A stretch of DNA of 12,865 bases from Mycobacterium sp. (GCA_020438915.1 JAGQTR010000394.1:1-12865), one strand, 5' to 3'. Counted from the stretch's first letter, positions 1 through 7,950 are shown. The notes: generated by a model not told the origin, from the sequence alone. Numbers and translations are program-made.

Positions 1-569
1 CGCGGCCCCGGAGACGTTACGGCGGCACGAAGCGCGCTTCCGCGGCGTCGCGCAGCCAGGCAGCACCGGTCGGCTCGGCGATCCGACAGCCGGTGGCGCG
101 ACGGGCATGCCACCGGCGATTTCCGCATCACCGTCCACCGTTACCGCACCTTATTCCTGCACAATTCCTGTACACCCACGGCACCGGTAGCCGTCACTGG
201 CACCACGACCCGTGCAGCCGCACCCGAGGCTTGTTCGTCCGGCTCCCCGGCGGGCCCCGCCACCCAGGACGAGACTGCAACGAAAGAGCGATCCTGCCGC
301 GGCCGCGCGCCGGGTGGCCTCGTCACCGGATCACCGGCGCGCCGCGGGCATTCGACCCTGGCGTGCAACGGCATGACCTGTACGCAGGAGTTTGCTGATT
401 GGTTCCGTCATTACCGGATTGTGATGTATTCTCCGTTACAGATCGACGAGCAGGGCCAGGGCTTGGGGAGCCCCTTCAATTGAATCTGCGCGGTCACGGT
501 TGCTCTGACCAGAGTCGCCGATCGCCGGAAGCGCACCGTAACGTGCTGCTCTTCAGGAAAGGGACTTTA
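1..569. other. Left-edge region without a supportable gene
   Basis: This stretch is GC-rich up to about position 380 and more mixed after that. Several frames stay open simply because of the GC content. One forward frame has no stop from the left edge to 483, but its translation is rich in Arg, Ser, Thr and Pro and shows no recognisable domain. A short minus-strand frame ends in a TAA at 17-19 and has protein-like codon use for its last 20 or so codons. It has no start codon before an upstream in-frame stop, so it may be a decayed gene end. The last 180 bases or so probably hold the promoter and leader of the hydrolase gene that starts at 570. A TATTCT hexamer at 427-432 is a possible -10 element, but no good -35 partner is visible. 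Confidence 0.5.
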
Positions 570-2879
570 GTGAATCGAGCGACCAAAGCCGCAATGACGG
601 CAGCGCTGCCCTTCATGGCGCTGCCACTCACGATGGCCGGTCCATTGCCGACGGCGGCGGCAGCGGCAAACGCCTCGGCATCATCGGAACTCGTCCCGCC
701 CGGTCCGGCGACCGTTCTCCACACCAGCCCGACACCGTGGTCGGTACCGAATCACCTCGGCGGCGTGATGTGCGCGGACCCCTTGGCCTGCCAGGAGGTC
801 TACTACCAGGCGATCCAATCGTATGGCCCCCTCGAGTTCGGTCTGTTGGAGAACGTCCAGAGGTTGGACTTCGCCATCAACCACACCGCCGGCGACAAGG
901 TCGCCTACGGCTTCAGTGGCGGCGCACGCGTGGTTTCGGCATGGCTGGAGCAGCAGGCCAAATCCGGAGCCCCAGCCGACGACACGAAAATCGTGCTGCT
1001 CGGCAACAGCGGCCGCAAGTACGGCGGCATCAACGGTTTCTTCTGGGGCAGCCTGTTCGACATGCTGATGACGCCCACCGGCACCGACTACGAGGTGCTC
1101 GACGTGGCCCGCGAGTTCGATCCGATCGCCGACTTCCCGGACAACCCGTTCAACCTCCTTGCGCTGGCTAACACGTGGGCTGGGTTCAACAGCATCCACC
1201 TCGGTTACTCCCAGGCCGATCTCGACGCACCGGGTAACTACGTGTGGAAAGAGGGCAACACCACCTACGTCTACATCCCCACCGAGCACCTGCCGATCTT
1301 GCAGGGGCTGCGCGATCTGGGGCTGGGCGCGCTGGCTGATCAGTGGGAAGCCCCGCTGCGCGAGATCATCAATCAAGCCTATGACCGCGATTACCTAGAA
1401 GGCGCAACCGTCATCGGCGAGACCGCCACCGAGGACGAGACCATCGACTCCGTTGAGCCGGCCAGTTCCACGGCAGCGGCGGTGAACGGCGAGGCCTGCT
1501 CCGGCTACAACACCGACGGCTGCGACATCCTGGCCGAGCAGAGCTACCAACCTGTGACTGCGCCAGACCTGGAGAACCCTGCTTGGCAGAACATTCTGCC
1601 GAATTTGTTCAACGCACTGGCCGGCATCCCGCGGGCCTATCTCGACGGGCTCAACGACCTGTCTCACGCACTCGAGGTGACCGGCAGCTGGTGGGTCTAC
1701 ACGCCGACCAACGTGCTGGGCTACGACCCTGCCGACCCGCCGAAGATCACTGCCGTCACGAACCTGACGATTCCGTTCAAGGCGCTGTCGAACCCGTTGG
1801 GCGAGCACGTGTCCTGGTGGGCGAAGGCCAACCTGCCGATGAACGCCGGCTGCACCGGCACCGCGCCTCCGACCTGCCAGGACGCCAACGCAATTCTGAG
1901 CAAGATGTTCCAGGTGCCGCTCTGGGACCTCATCAACGGCTACCAGTTCCCGGAGCTGGTCAACCCCGTCAGTGATGCCGAGGGTGCTGTCGGCGAGGAA
2001 ATCCCGGGCGAGGAAGGTTCTGCGGTGCCGTGGTCCGGGGCGGCGGTCCAGCTCAACCCGATGGATCCGGTGTACAGCGTGATCAACTACATGCTGGCAC
2101 CACCGGAGCAGAACAAGACAACGCCGGTCACGTTCACCGAGATCGTCGCGGCACTCTCGCGATTGGGCGCCGCGGCGTGGGAGAACTTCAACCCCTTCGT
2201 CCCCGGTAGCTTCCTGTGGAAGGGCGCCCCCTACACTCTTGTGACTCCATTCCTCAAGCCCTTCGTGAGCATCCTGTGCCCACAGTGCGACCCCGAGCAC
2301 CCAGAGGATCCGACGCCGTTCGAGGACGATGGTCTGCCGCCCGGCAGCACATCCACGGATTCGACGGTCACCGCTTTGGTGGCGTCGACCACCGAGACCG
2401 CTGACGAGGGCAACTCCGAGGAAGGCGCTGCCGTCGAGGCGTCGACCCCTGACGCGCCCAACACCGAAGCATCGGCGACCGAGGCATCGACCAGCGAGGC
2501 ATCGGCCGTTGAGGAGACCACCGTCGACGAAACGTCCGCGGACGAAACCGTTGCCGAAGACTCGATTGTGGACTCGGTACCGGTCGAGGATCAGGAGACA
2601 ACCGAGTCTCCCGCCGAGGCGGTTCTCGACGATCAGGGCGATGACGGCGACGCCCTCAGCGACGCGGACATCTCGGAGGCGACCCAAGAGGAGGCGGCCG
2701 ACGAGGACTTGGCGGCTGAATCCGTCGATGAGTCGGACGATGCCGGCCAGAGTGCGACGCTCGGCGGCACCGAGGACGACAGCGACTCGACGGAATCGAC
2801 GTCGCAGGACGCTGCCGGCGAGTCCGACACCACTAGCGCGTCGAGCAGCACGAACGCCGGCAGCGGCGGCGATGATTAG
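570..2879 (+). CDS. Secreted PE-PPE-domain serine hydrolase with a second W-rich domain and acidic tail (769 aa)
   Basis: This is a predicted exported alpha/beta hydrolase of the PE-PPE domain family (PF08237), whose members act as esterases or lipases on acyl esters. The open frame extends upstream to 399. I chose the GTG at 570 because AGGAAAGGG at 555-563 sits 6 nt before it and a signal peptide follows (about residues 1-33, Ala-rich, small residues at the cleavage site). The hydrolase domain spans roughly residues 45-275. It has nucleophile Ser116 in GFSGG, acidic residues Asp184/Asp188 in DPIADFPD and candidate catalytic His210 in SIH. It ends in AYDRDYL, as in the 425-aa paralogue at 6660-7937. 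Residues about 335-570 form a second Trp-rich, Cys-containing region that the other two paralogues lack. Residues 575-769 are a low-complexity Glu/Asp/Ser/Thr/Ala tail. There is no PE or PPE domain. The monooxygenase gene follows 21 nt downstream. The hydrolase call is firm; the substrate is unknown. Confidence 0.9.
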   Translation: MNRATKAAMTAALPFMALPLTMAGPLPTAAAAANASASSELVPPGPATVLHTSPTPWSVPNHLGGVMCADPLACQEVYYQAIQSYGPLEFGLLENVQRLDFAINHTAGDKVAYGFSGGARVVSAWLEQQAKSGAPADDTKIVLLGNSGRKYGGINGFFWGSLFDMLMTPTGTDYEVLDVAREFDPIADFPDNPFNLLALANTWAGFNSIHLGYSQADLDAPGNYVWKEGNTTYVYIPTEHLPILQGLRDLGLGALADQWEAPLREIINQAYDRDYLEGATVIGETATEDETIDSVEPASSTAAAVNGEACSGYNTDGCDILAEQSYQPVTAPDLENPAWQNILPNLFNALAGIPRAYLDGLNDLSHALEVTGSWWVYTPTNVLGYDPADPPKITAVTNLTIPFKALSNPLGEHVSWWAKANLPMNAGCTGTAPPTCQDANAILSKMFQVPLWDLINGYQFPELVNPVSDAEGAVGEEIPGEEGSAVPWSGAAVQLNPMDPVYSVINYMLAPPEQNKTTPVTFTEIVAALSRLGAAAWENFNPFVPGSFLWKGAPYTLVTPFLKPFVSILCPQCDPEHPEDPTPFEDDGLPPGSTSTDSTVTALVASTTETADEGNSEEGAAVEASTPDAPNTEASATEASTSEASAVEETTVDETSADETVAEDSIVDSVPVEDQETTESPAEAVLDDQGDDGDALSDADISEATQEEAADEDLAAESVDESDDAGQSATLGGTEDDSDSTESTSQDAAGESDTTSASSSTNAGSGGDD

Positions 2880-2888
2880 GAATCGCCG

Positions 2889-2894
2889 TAGTAT
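2889..2894 (+). promoter_or_regulatory. Candidate -10 element for a leaderless monooxygenase transcript
   Basis: TAGTAT fits the actinobacterial -10 pattern TAnnnT and lies exactly 6 nt upstream of the GTG start at 2901. The start has no close Shine-Dalgarno sequence; the nearest purine run is about 20 nt away. That spacing would put the transcription start on the GTG itself, giving a leaderless mRNA, which is common in mycobacteria. No -35 match is visible. The gene may therefore be expressed both from this site and by read-through from the hydrolase gene. Confidence 0.4.
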
Positions 2895-2900
2895 CGCCCC

Positions 2901-4385
2901 GTGAGTATTGAGCAGTTCGACGCCGTCATCGTCGGCGCCGGGTTCGGCGGAATGGGTTCGGCCATTCAGCTCAACCGCCTTGGCTATCAGAAGATCGCAA
3001 TTCTCGATCGCGAGGACGACCTCGGTGGCACCTGGCATGTGAACCGCTATCCCGGTCTGACCGTCGATGTTCCATCGACGACCTACTCCTACTGGTTCGA
3101 GCCCAACCCGTACTGGTCACGCCTGTACGCGCCGGGCAACGAGCTCAAGACCTATGCCGAGCACGTCGCCGCCAAATACAACCTGCGCCGTTTCATGCGT
3201 TTCAACACCACTGTCGAAGGCGCACGTTGGGATGAAGATGCCCAACTCTGGCTGGTGTCGCTGGCTGGAGGCGAGACGTTGCGCTCGCAGTTTCTGATCC
3301 TTGCCACTGGCTATCTGTGCCAGCCGAAAAAACCCGAAATTGCGGGCATCGACGACTTCGCGGGCACCGTGCTGCACGCTCAGGAGTGGGACGATGGCTA
3401 CTCGCTGCAAGGAAAGCGGGCGGCGATCATCGGGACAGGCTCTACCGGGGTGCAGCTCATTCCAAAGCTGGCCGAGGAGGTCTCCGAGCTCACGGTGTAC
3501 CAGCGCACCCCGATCTGGGTGATGCCCAAGTTCGACCTTTCGTTCGGGCCGGCGGCACAGCGGCTATTTGCGAAGTTCCCTGCTACACAACGACTCTTGC
3601 GTCTGTCCAGCGACCTGTTCATGGACGTCATGGTCACTGTCGCAATGTGGAAGTTCCGCCAATTCAGGCCGGTGAACAGTGCCGCGGCACGCATCGGTGC
3701 CCTGCACAGGTTCTTGGCGATCCGGGACAAGGAACTGCGCCGCAAGCTCACGCCGAACTACGACTTCGGCTGCAAGCGGCCGACGCTGTCCAACGTCTAC
3801 TATCGAACCTTCAACAAACGACACGTCCACCTGGACACGGCTGGCATCGAGCGGATCGAGCCGGACGGAATCATCGCCAAGGACGGCACCAAGCGCTCCA
3901 TCGACACCCTGGTACTCGCTACCGGATTCGATGTCTGGGAGTCCAACCTGCCCGCGATCGAGGTGATCGGCCGGGAGGGACGCGACCTCGGTAAGTGGTG
4001 GCGCGAGAACAAGTTCCAGGCCTATGAGGGTGTTACGGTGCCGATGTTTCCGAACATGCTGACCCAGGCCAGCCCGTATGCCTGGGTCGGCATGTCGTGG
4101 TTCGACACCGTCGAATACCAGATGCGCCACATGAACCGCTTGTTCGGTGAACTGCAGCGCCAGGGAGCACGCACCTTCGAGGTCACCGAATCGGCCAATG
4201 CCCGGTTCCTGGACCGGATGCTGAGGCTGCTCGATGACTCGGTGTTCCGACTGGGTGACTGTGCCAGCTCACGCTCGTACTGGTTCAACAGCGCCGGCGA
4301 ATCCCCACTTTTCCGGCCGACGTCGGTACGTCAGGCCGTCAAAGAGCAGGACAACTTCCCGCTGGCGGACTACGCGATAGCCTGA
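2901..4385 (+). CDS. Baeyer-Villiger-type FAD/NADPH monooxygenase (BVMO-A, 494 aa)
   Basis: This is a cytosolic class B flavoprotein monooxygenase, expected to insert one oxygen atom next to a carbonyl (ketone to ester) using FAD, NADPH and O2. The first Rossmann motif GAGFGG is at residues 12-17. The BVMO fingerprint F-x-G-x-x-x-H-x-x-x-W-D is at 153-164 (FAGTVLHAQEWD). The second nucleotide-binding motif GTGSTG is at 178-183. A conserved Lys-Arg-Pro (Arg293) matches the position of the catalytic Arg of characterised BVMOs, and an LVLATGFD motif lies in the C-terminal half. Length matches the roughly 490-aa single-chain BVMOs such as EthA. There is no signal peptide. The GTG at 2901 places GAGFGG 11 residues from the N terminus, as expected. 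It has a close paralogue at 8912-10402, about 60% identical by eye. It follows a secreted hydrolase gene by 21 nt and precedes a P450 by 68 nt. The natural substrate cannot be read from the sequence. Confidence 0.92.
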   Translation: MSIEQFDAVIVGAGFGGMGSAIQLNRLGYQKIAILDREDDLGGTWHVNRYPGLTVDVPSTTYSYWFEPNPYWSRLYAPGNELKTYAEHVAAKYNLRRFMRFNTTVEGARWDEDAQLWLVSLAGGETLRSQFLILATGYLCQPKKPEIAGIDDFAGTVLHAQEWDDGYSLQGKRAAIIGTGSTGVQLIPKLAEEVSELTVYQRTPIWVMPKFDLSFGPAAQRLFAKFPATQRLLRLSSDLFMDVMVTVAMWKFRQFRPVNSAAARIGALHRFLAIRDKELRRKLTPNYDFGCKRPTLSNVYYRTFNKRHVHLDTAGIERIEPDGIIAKDGTKRSIDTLVLATGFDVWESNLPAIEVIGREGRDLGKWWRENKFQAYEGVTVPMFPNMLTQASPYAWVGMSWFDTVEYQMRHMNRLFGELQRQGARTFEVTESANARFLDRMLRLLDDSVFRLGDCASSRSYWFNSAGESPLFRPTSVRQAVKEQDNFPLADYAIA

Positions 4386-4387
4386 GT

Positions 4388-4403
4388 TTGACAGCACGGT
4401 CAA
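4388..4403 (+). promoter_or_regulatory. Inverted repeat TTGAC-N6-GTCAA with a -35-like hexamer before the P450 gene
   Basis: In the 68-nt gap between the monooxygenase stop and the P450 start, TTGAC (4388-4392) and GTCAA (4399-4403) form a perfect 5-bp inverted repeat with a 6-nt spacer. The left arm plus the next base reads TTGACA, the consensus -35 hexamer. Seventeen bases later comes GAATCT, only a partial -10. If real, this would be a P450 promoter with an overlapping operator. Arms this short can occur by chance. Confidence 0.3.
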
Positions 4404-4453
4404 TCGGTCCGAATCTCACAATCCACCGAGCACGAGCATGAAGGGGTGACAAC

Positions 4454-5821
4454 ATGGCAACGGCGACAACCGAGCCGGTGCGGCTACCACCTGGTCCCCG
4501 GATACCGAAGCTCATTCAGGGCGCCGCTGTCTTGACCGCGCGCTACGGCGCGATCGCCGCATTGGGACGGCGGTATGGGTCCACTTTCACTCTCAACATC
4601 CCGGTGTTCGGCGAAACCGTGGTGATCAGCGATCCTGTCCTGGTGAAGGACCTGTTCAGCACCAGCCGTGAGCTGATCGGCAGGCCCAAGAACAATCTCG
4701 GCCGCGATGTGCTCGGTCCCGGGTCGATCTTCAACCTCGATGGCGACGCACTTCTGGCGCGTCGCAAACTGCTCATGCCACCATTCAGCGGCAAGAGCAT
4801 GCGGAGCTACGCCGTCATCACCGAGGAAGAAGTCCTCCGCGAGGTACAGACCTGGCCGGAAGGCGTCGAGTTCCAGGCGCTGGACCCGATGATGCGCATC
4901 ACGCTCAACACCATCCTGCGCGCGGTGTTCGGCGCCGAAGGCAAGGAGCTCGACGAGCTGCGTACGCTGATGCCCGCGGCAGTCGAGTTCGGCTCCAAGA
5001 TCGCGCTCATGCCCTCGGTGGTACGTCGCGATTTCGGTCCGTGGAGTCCTGGCGGGAAGTTCAGCGCCTTCCGGCGTCGAATGAATGAGCTGATCAACTC
5101 GCTGATGGCTGATGCCCGTTCGGACCCCGGGTTCACCGAACGCGGCGACGTACTGTCACTGCTCCTGCAGGCACGCTACGACAACGGCGAGCCCATCCCG
5201 GATGCCTACATCGTCGACGAACTGTTGACGATGCTGGTGGCGGGACACGAGACCACCTCGACCCAGCTGGCCTGGACCATCGAACGAATCCGCAGGCATC
5301 CGGAACTTCTGACTCGCCTGACCGACGAGGTCGACGCCGGCGGTTCGGAGCTGATGCTGGCCACAATTGCGGAGTCACAGCGCACCAGACCCGTACTGAC
5401 TGCTGCGCTTCGCCGAGCAAAAACTCGGATCAAATTGGGGGAGTGGGTCATTCCCGAAGGCGACACAATTCTGGCCAGCACGCAACTGGCGATGGCGGCT
5501 GAGTCGAGCTTCCCGGACGCGGCCACCTTCAACCCCGATCGGTTCGTCGGAAACCCGCCCAATCCATTCGCCTGGATTCCGTTCGGCGGCGGCATGATGC
5601 GCTGTATCGGCGCGTCGTTCGCCACGATGGAGATGGAAGTCACGCTGCGCACGTTGCTCCGCGAGTTTCGGTTGGAGCCGACGACCGAGCCTGACGAGAA
5701 GCCGCACAGCCGCGGCGTCACCGTTACCCCCGCCCGTGGCGGCAGGATGGTGGTGCATCGCAGAAAGCCTGGCACGCCGCGTGACGCAGGTTCGGTGTCA
5801 ATGGCCGAGAACGGCCTTTAG
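4454..5821 (+). CDS. Cytochrome P450, CYP138-like (455 aa)
   Basis: This is a soluble bacterial haem monooxygenase, expected to hydroxylate a lipophilic substrate with electrons from a ferredoxin and reductase, neither of which is encoded here. The I-helix motif AGHETT is at residues 263-268. The K-helix E-x-x-R is at 307-310 (ESQR). The haem-binding loop FGGGMMRCIG holds the thiolate ligand Cys384. The N-terminal Pro-rich PPGPRIPK segment and the overall pattern resemble mycobacterial CYP138, as judged from memory without an alignment. The ATG start at 4454 is supported by AAGGGG at 4441-4446, followed by 8 nt. It is third in line after a hydrolase and a BVMO on the same strand, so it may be part of that unit or have its own promoter. 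Its stop codon overlaps that of the convergent methyltransferase gene. The P450 call is near certain; the subfamily is moderately sure and the substrate unknown. Confidence 0.95.
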   Translation: MATATTEPVRLPPGPRIPKLIQGAAVLTARYGAIAALGRRYGSTFTLNIPVFGETVVISDPVLVKDLFSTSRELIGRPKNNLGRDVLGPGSIFNLDGDALLARRKLLMPPFSGKSMRSYAVITEEEVLREVQTWPEGVEFQALDPMMRITLNTILRAVFGAEGKELDELRTLMPAAVEFGSKIALMPSVVRRDFGPWSPGGKFSAFRRRMNELINSLMADARSDPGFTERGDVLSLLLQARYDNGEPIPDAYIVDELLTMLVAGHETTSTQLAWTIERIRRHPELLTRLTDEVDAGGSELMLATIAESQRTRPVLTAALRRAKTRIKLGEWVIPEGDTILASTQLAMAAESSFPDAATFNPDRFVGNPPNPFAWIPFGGGMMRCIGASFATMEMEVTLRTLLREFRLEPTTEPDEKPHSRGVTVTPARGGRMVVHRRKPGTPRDAGSVSMAENGL

Positions 5822-6648
5822 AAAAGGTACTGCAGAATTCTGGCTTTGCGGGCGATCGCCGGCACACGATGTGAAAGCCGGCCCGCCAGCCGCAGCCCCG
5901 GAGGAAACAGCCGAGCTTCCGGCTGTCGCATCACGCTGACCTCCTCGATGAGAGCCAGGCCGCTGTCCCAGCCTTCGGGATGCCGTGCGTCTTTGAAACC
6001 GGGGAACCGCCATTGACTGTGCGGTGAGTTCGTTTTCCGCGAGGTGGCCAGCCGGCCCAGTAACTGATTGGCCTTGCTGACCGGACCGTAATCGTTGAAC
6101 GCAATCACCCCAGAACCGAAGTGCCCGGTGATACCGCGCAGGATCGCGATGACCTCAGCCTCAGCCAGAAAGGCGATTAGGCCGTCGGCGAACACCATTG
6201 TCGGGCGTCCCGCCGGAATGGCCTCGGCCCACCCCGGCTGGAGTAGGGACGCCGCAACCATCAGGTCGGTGGCGCCGGCCGGCGTCAACAGCGCCTGACG
6301 CATCGCGATGACCTCGGGCAGGTCGACGCTGTACCAGTCCACGGTCGGCGGGGGGCCGACGCGGATCACGGCGCTGTTGAGTCCCGCGCCGATATCGACG
6401 ATTACCGCCGCGGGATTGTCGACGATGAACCCGCGGATCCGTTGATCCAGCATTTTCGCCCTGAGCGCCACCAGCGCTACCACGCTGGGGGTGGCAGCCA
6501 GGCGGGAGAAGTCGAAGTCGATCTTGCTGACCGTCTGATCGGCCAGCGGGTCACCCAGGATCGGGCGAGCCGCCCGGCTGTCGAGCGCACGGCAGTACTC
6601 GGTGAGTAGTGCGGTTTGTGCTATCGGTTCAAGGGCGCTGACATTCAT
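5818..6648 (-). CDS. SAM-dependent methyltransferase, PF04072/TIGR00027 (LCM, TcmP-like) family (276 aa)
   Basis: This is a class I methyltransferase that transfers a methyl group from S-adenosylmethionine. The family includes leucine carboxyl methyltransferase and polyketide O-methyltransferases such as TcmP, and is greatly expanded in mycobacteria. The SAM-binding glycine motif VDIGAGLNS is at residues 84-92. The acidic ribose-binding motif YSVDLP (Asp109) follows at 106-111. The N-terminal LGDPLAD segment is also typical. Length is normal. The ATG at 6648 has AAGGG just upstream and lies 11 nt after the stop of the preceding PE-PPE hydrolase gene on the same strand, so the two are almost certainly co-transcribed. 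There is no signal peptide, so it should act in the cytoplasm. It ends tail-to-tail with the P450 gene, sharing 4 nt. An ester- or carboxyl-methylating role on a lipid would fit the context, but that is inference. Confidence 0.9.
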   Translation of the reverse strand: MNVSALEPIAQTALLTEYCRALDSRAARPILGDPLADQTVSKIDFDFSRLAATPSVVALVALRAKMLDQRIRGFIVDNPAAVIVDIGAGLNSAVIRVGPPPTVDWYSVDLPEVIAMRQALLTPAGATDLMVAASLLQPGWAEAIPAGRPTMVFADGLIAFLAEAEVIAILRGITGHFGSGVIAFNDYGPVSKANQLLGRLATSRKTNSPHSQWRFPGFKDARHPEGWDSGLALIEEVSVMRQPEARLFPPGLRLAGRLSHRVPAIARKARILQYLF

Positions 6649-6659
6649 GTCGCCCTTGG

Positions 6660-7937
6660 CTATTCGGCACCGCCAGCTGAACCTTCACTGCCCGAAGATC
6701 CGGACCCGTCCGACGACGTGTCGTTGTCCGAGGCCTGCGAGCCCTCCGAGGATGTGTCACTGTCCGAAGATTCTGAATCTGCACCAGACGAGAGTTGCGC
6801 AGAATCGCTGTCCTCCGAAGCCAACGCTGCGGTCTCCACGCTCTGATCCTCGGCGACCTCAGCCTCGTGGGTGCCCTCATCGAGGTCGACGGACTCGGTG
6901 TCACCTTCCAGGTCGACGGCGACCGTCACATTCTGAGGCTCCGACTCGGACTCATCCTGGCCCTCGGCGTCTGCCTGCACCAGGTCAGCGGTCGGGTTCT
7001 CGTCCACAGCGAGTGCACTTGGAGAGATCGACCGGGCAGCGACCGGAGACTCTTCGGGCACTGATGACAGCTCTTCAGACTCGGGTTCAGCGTGCGGCCA
7101 GCCGGGCTCGGCGGGCAGATAGCTGCGATCGTAGGCCTTCTCGATTGCCGGCCTGAGGACGGTGTCCAGTGAGTCGGCGAGTCCGGTAAGCCCGATCCCG
7201 TACAGGAAACCGAGTATCGGTAGGCGCTCCGTCGGCACAAAGACGTAGGTGGTGTTGCCCTCTTTCCACACGTAATTGGCCGGGTCGTAGATATCGACAC
7301 CCTCGTAGTCCGGGTGGATGGAGGAGAACCCCGCGTACGCGTTGAGCATGGCCAACAGGTTGGATTTATCGTCGGGGACGTCGGACGACAGATCGTACTG
7401 GCGTGACACGTCCAACATGTTGTATTCGCTCGCGGGTGTCATCTCACCCAAACTGACCCGCGAACCGCCGTACTTGCGGCCCGGATTGCCGATCAGCACG
7501 AAGCTCAACGCGTTCGACGGCAGGGCTTCCTCGGTTCCGGCGTATTTGTCCAGCCAGTCCTTGGCTACGCGCGCGCCCTGACTGTATCCGTAGACGATCT
7601 GTTGTGCGGGTGCATCACTACTGTGCAGCGCCTTGTTGAGTTCGACGACGCCGGCCGCCCGGTCCAAATAGGGGTAGGGCACGGGCATACAGGTGCGCGG
7701 CGCCTCACACACCACGCCCCGCAGGTCATCGTCATTGCCGCCCGCGATCAGGCTCAGCGTCAGTGCCCGCGTTGGACCCGGCGGTAGTGCATCGAAGAGC
7801 GGGGCATCAGCCGCTCCCGCTGTGCCGACGGTCGGCAGCACGAGAAGCGGCACCGACGCGGCGGCCGCCGCAAGGCACTTTGCTCGGCGGCGCCCTCTTG
7901 CGGCCCTGCCGGCCACGCCCTTGTTGAAGACCCTCAT
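6660..7937 (-). CDS. Secreted PE-PPE-domain serine hydrolase with acidic tail (425 aa)
   Basis: This is an exported alpha/beta hydrolase (PF08237). The candidate triad is Ser119 in GYSQG, an acidic residue in DLSSDVPD (Asp182/Asp186) and His208 in SIH. It shares the RKYGG, YVWKEGNTTYV and AYDRSYL motifs with the 769-aa protein, so the two are clear paralogues. Residues about 1-45 are an Arg-rich n-region, a hydrophobic stretch and an Ala-rich cleavage region. The twin arginines lack a good Tat consensus. The domain ends near residue 272, and residues 275-425 are a low-complexity Glu/Ser/Asp tail ending in a Gly/Ser-rich segment. There is no PE or PPE domain. An ATG at 7985 is in frame but has no ribosome-binding site, and it would make an 11-bp DNA repeat coding. 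The ATG at 7937 follows a G-rich run and gives a normal signal peptide. A methyltransferase gene follows after 11 nt. Confidence 0.9.
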   Translation of the reverse strand: MRVFNKGVAGRAARGRRRAKCLAAAAASVPLLVLPTVGTAGAADAPLFDALPPGPTRALTLSLIAGGNDDDLRGVVCEAPRTCMPVPYPYLDRAAGVVELNKALHSSDAPAQQIVYGYSQGARVAKDWLDKYAGTEEALPSNALSFVLIGNPGRKYGGSRVSLGEMTPASEYNMLDVSRQYDLSSDVPDDKSNLLAMLNAYAGFSSIHPDYEGVDIYDPANYVWKEGNTTYVFVPTERLPILGFLYGIGLTGLADSLDTVLRPAIEKAYDRSYLPAEPGWPHAEPESEELSSVPEESPVAARSISPSALAVDENPTADLVQADAEGQDESESEPQNVTVAVDLEGDTESVDLDEGTHEAEVAEDQSVETAALASEDSDSAQLSSGADSESSDSDTSSEGSQASDNDTSSDGSGSSGSEGSAGGAE

Positions 7938-7940
7938 TTG

Positions 7941-7947
7941 CCCCCCC
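7941..7947 (-). promoter_or_regulatory. G7 homopolymer acting as ribosome-binding site
   Basis: On the minus strand seven consecutive G residues lie 3 nt before the ATG at 7937 and are the only Shine-Dalgarno-like sequence there. A homopolymer in this place could change length by slippage and so change start spacing. A second G7 run (10444-10450, minus strand) lies upstream of BVMO-B, too far from its start to be a ribosome-binding site. Confidence 0.45.
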
Positions 7948-7950
7948 GGA

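Noticed and set aside
17..110. Minus-strand frame ending in TAA at 17-19 with a protein-like last 20 codons
   Set aside because: There is no start codon after the in-frame stop upstream and the readable stretch is too short to identify. It could be a decayed gene end, but I cannot support it.
93..398. 101-aa plus-strand open frame ending directly before 399
   Set aside because: Its composition is Arg/His/Pro-rich with no domain and no ribosome-binding site. It looks like GC-rich non-coding sequence.
1395..3038. 547-aa open frame on the minus strand opposite the 769-aa hydrolase
   Set aside because: It is a GC-driven shadow frame: Arg/Val/Leu/Gly-rich, no domain, and fully antisense to a gene with a signal peptide, catalytic triad and ribosome-binding site.
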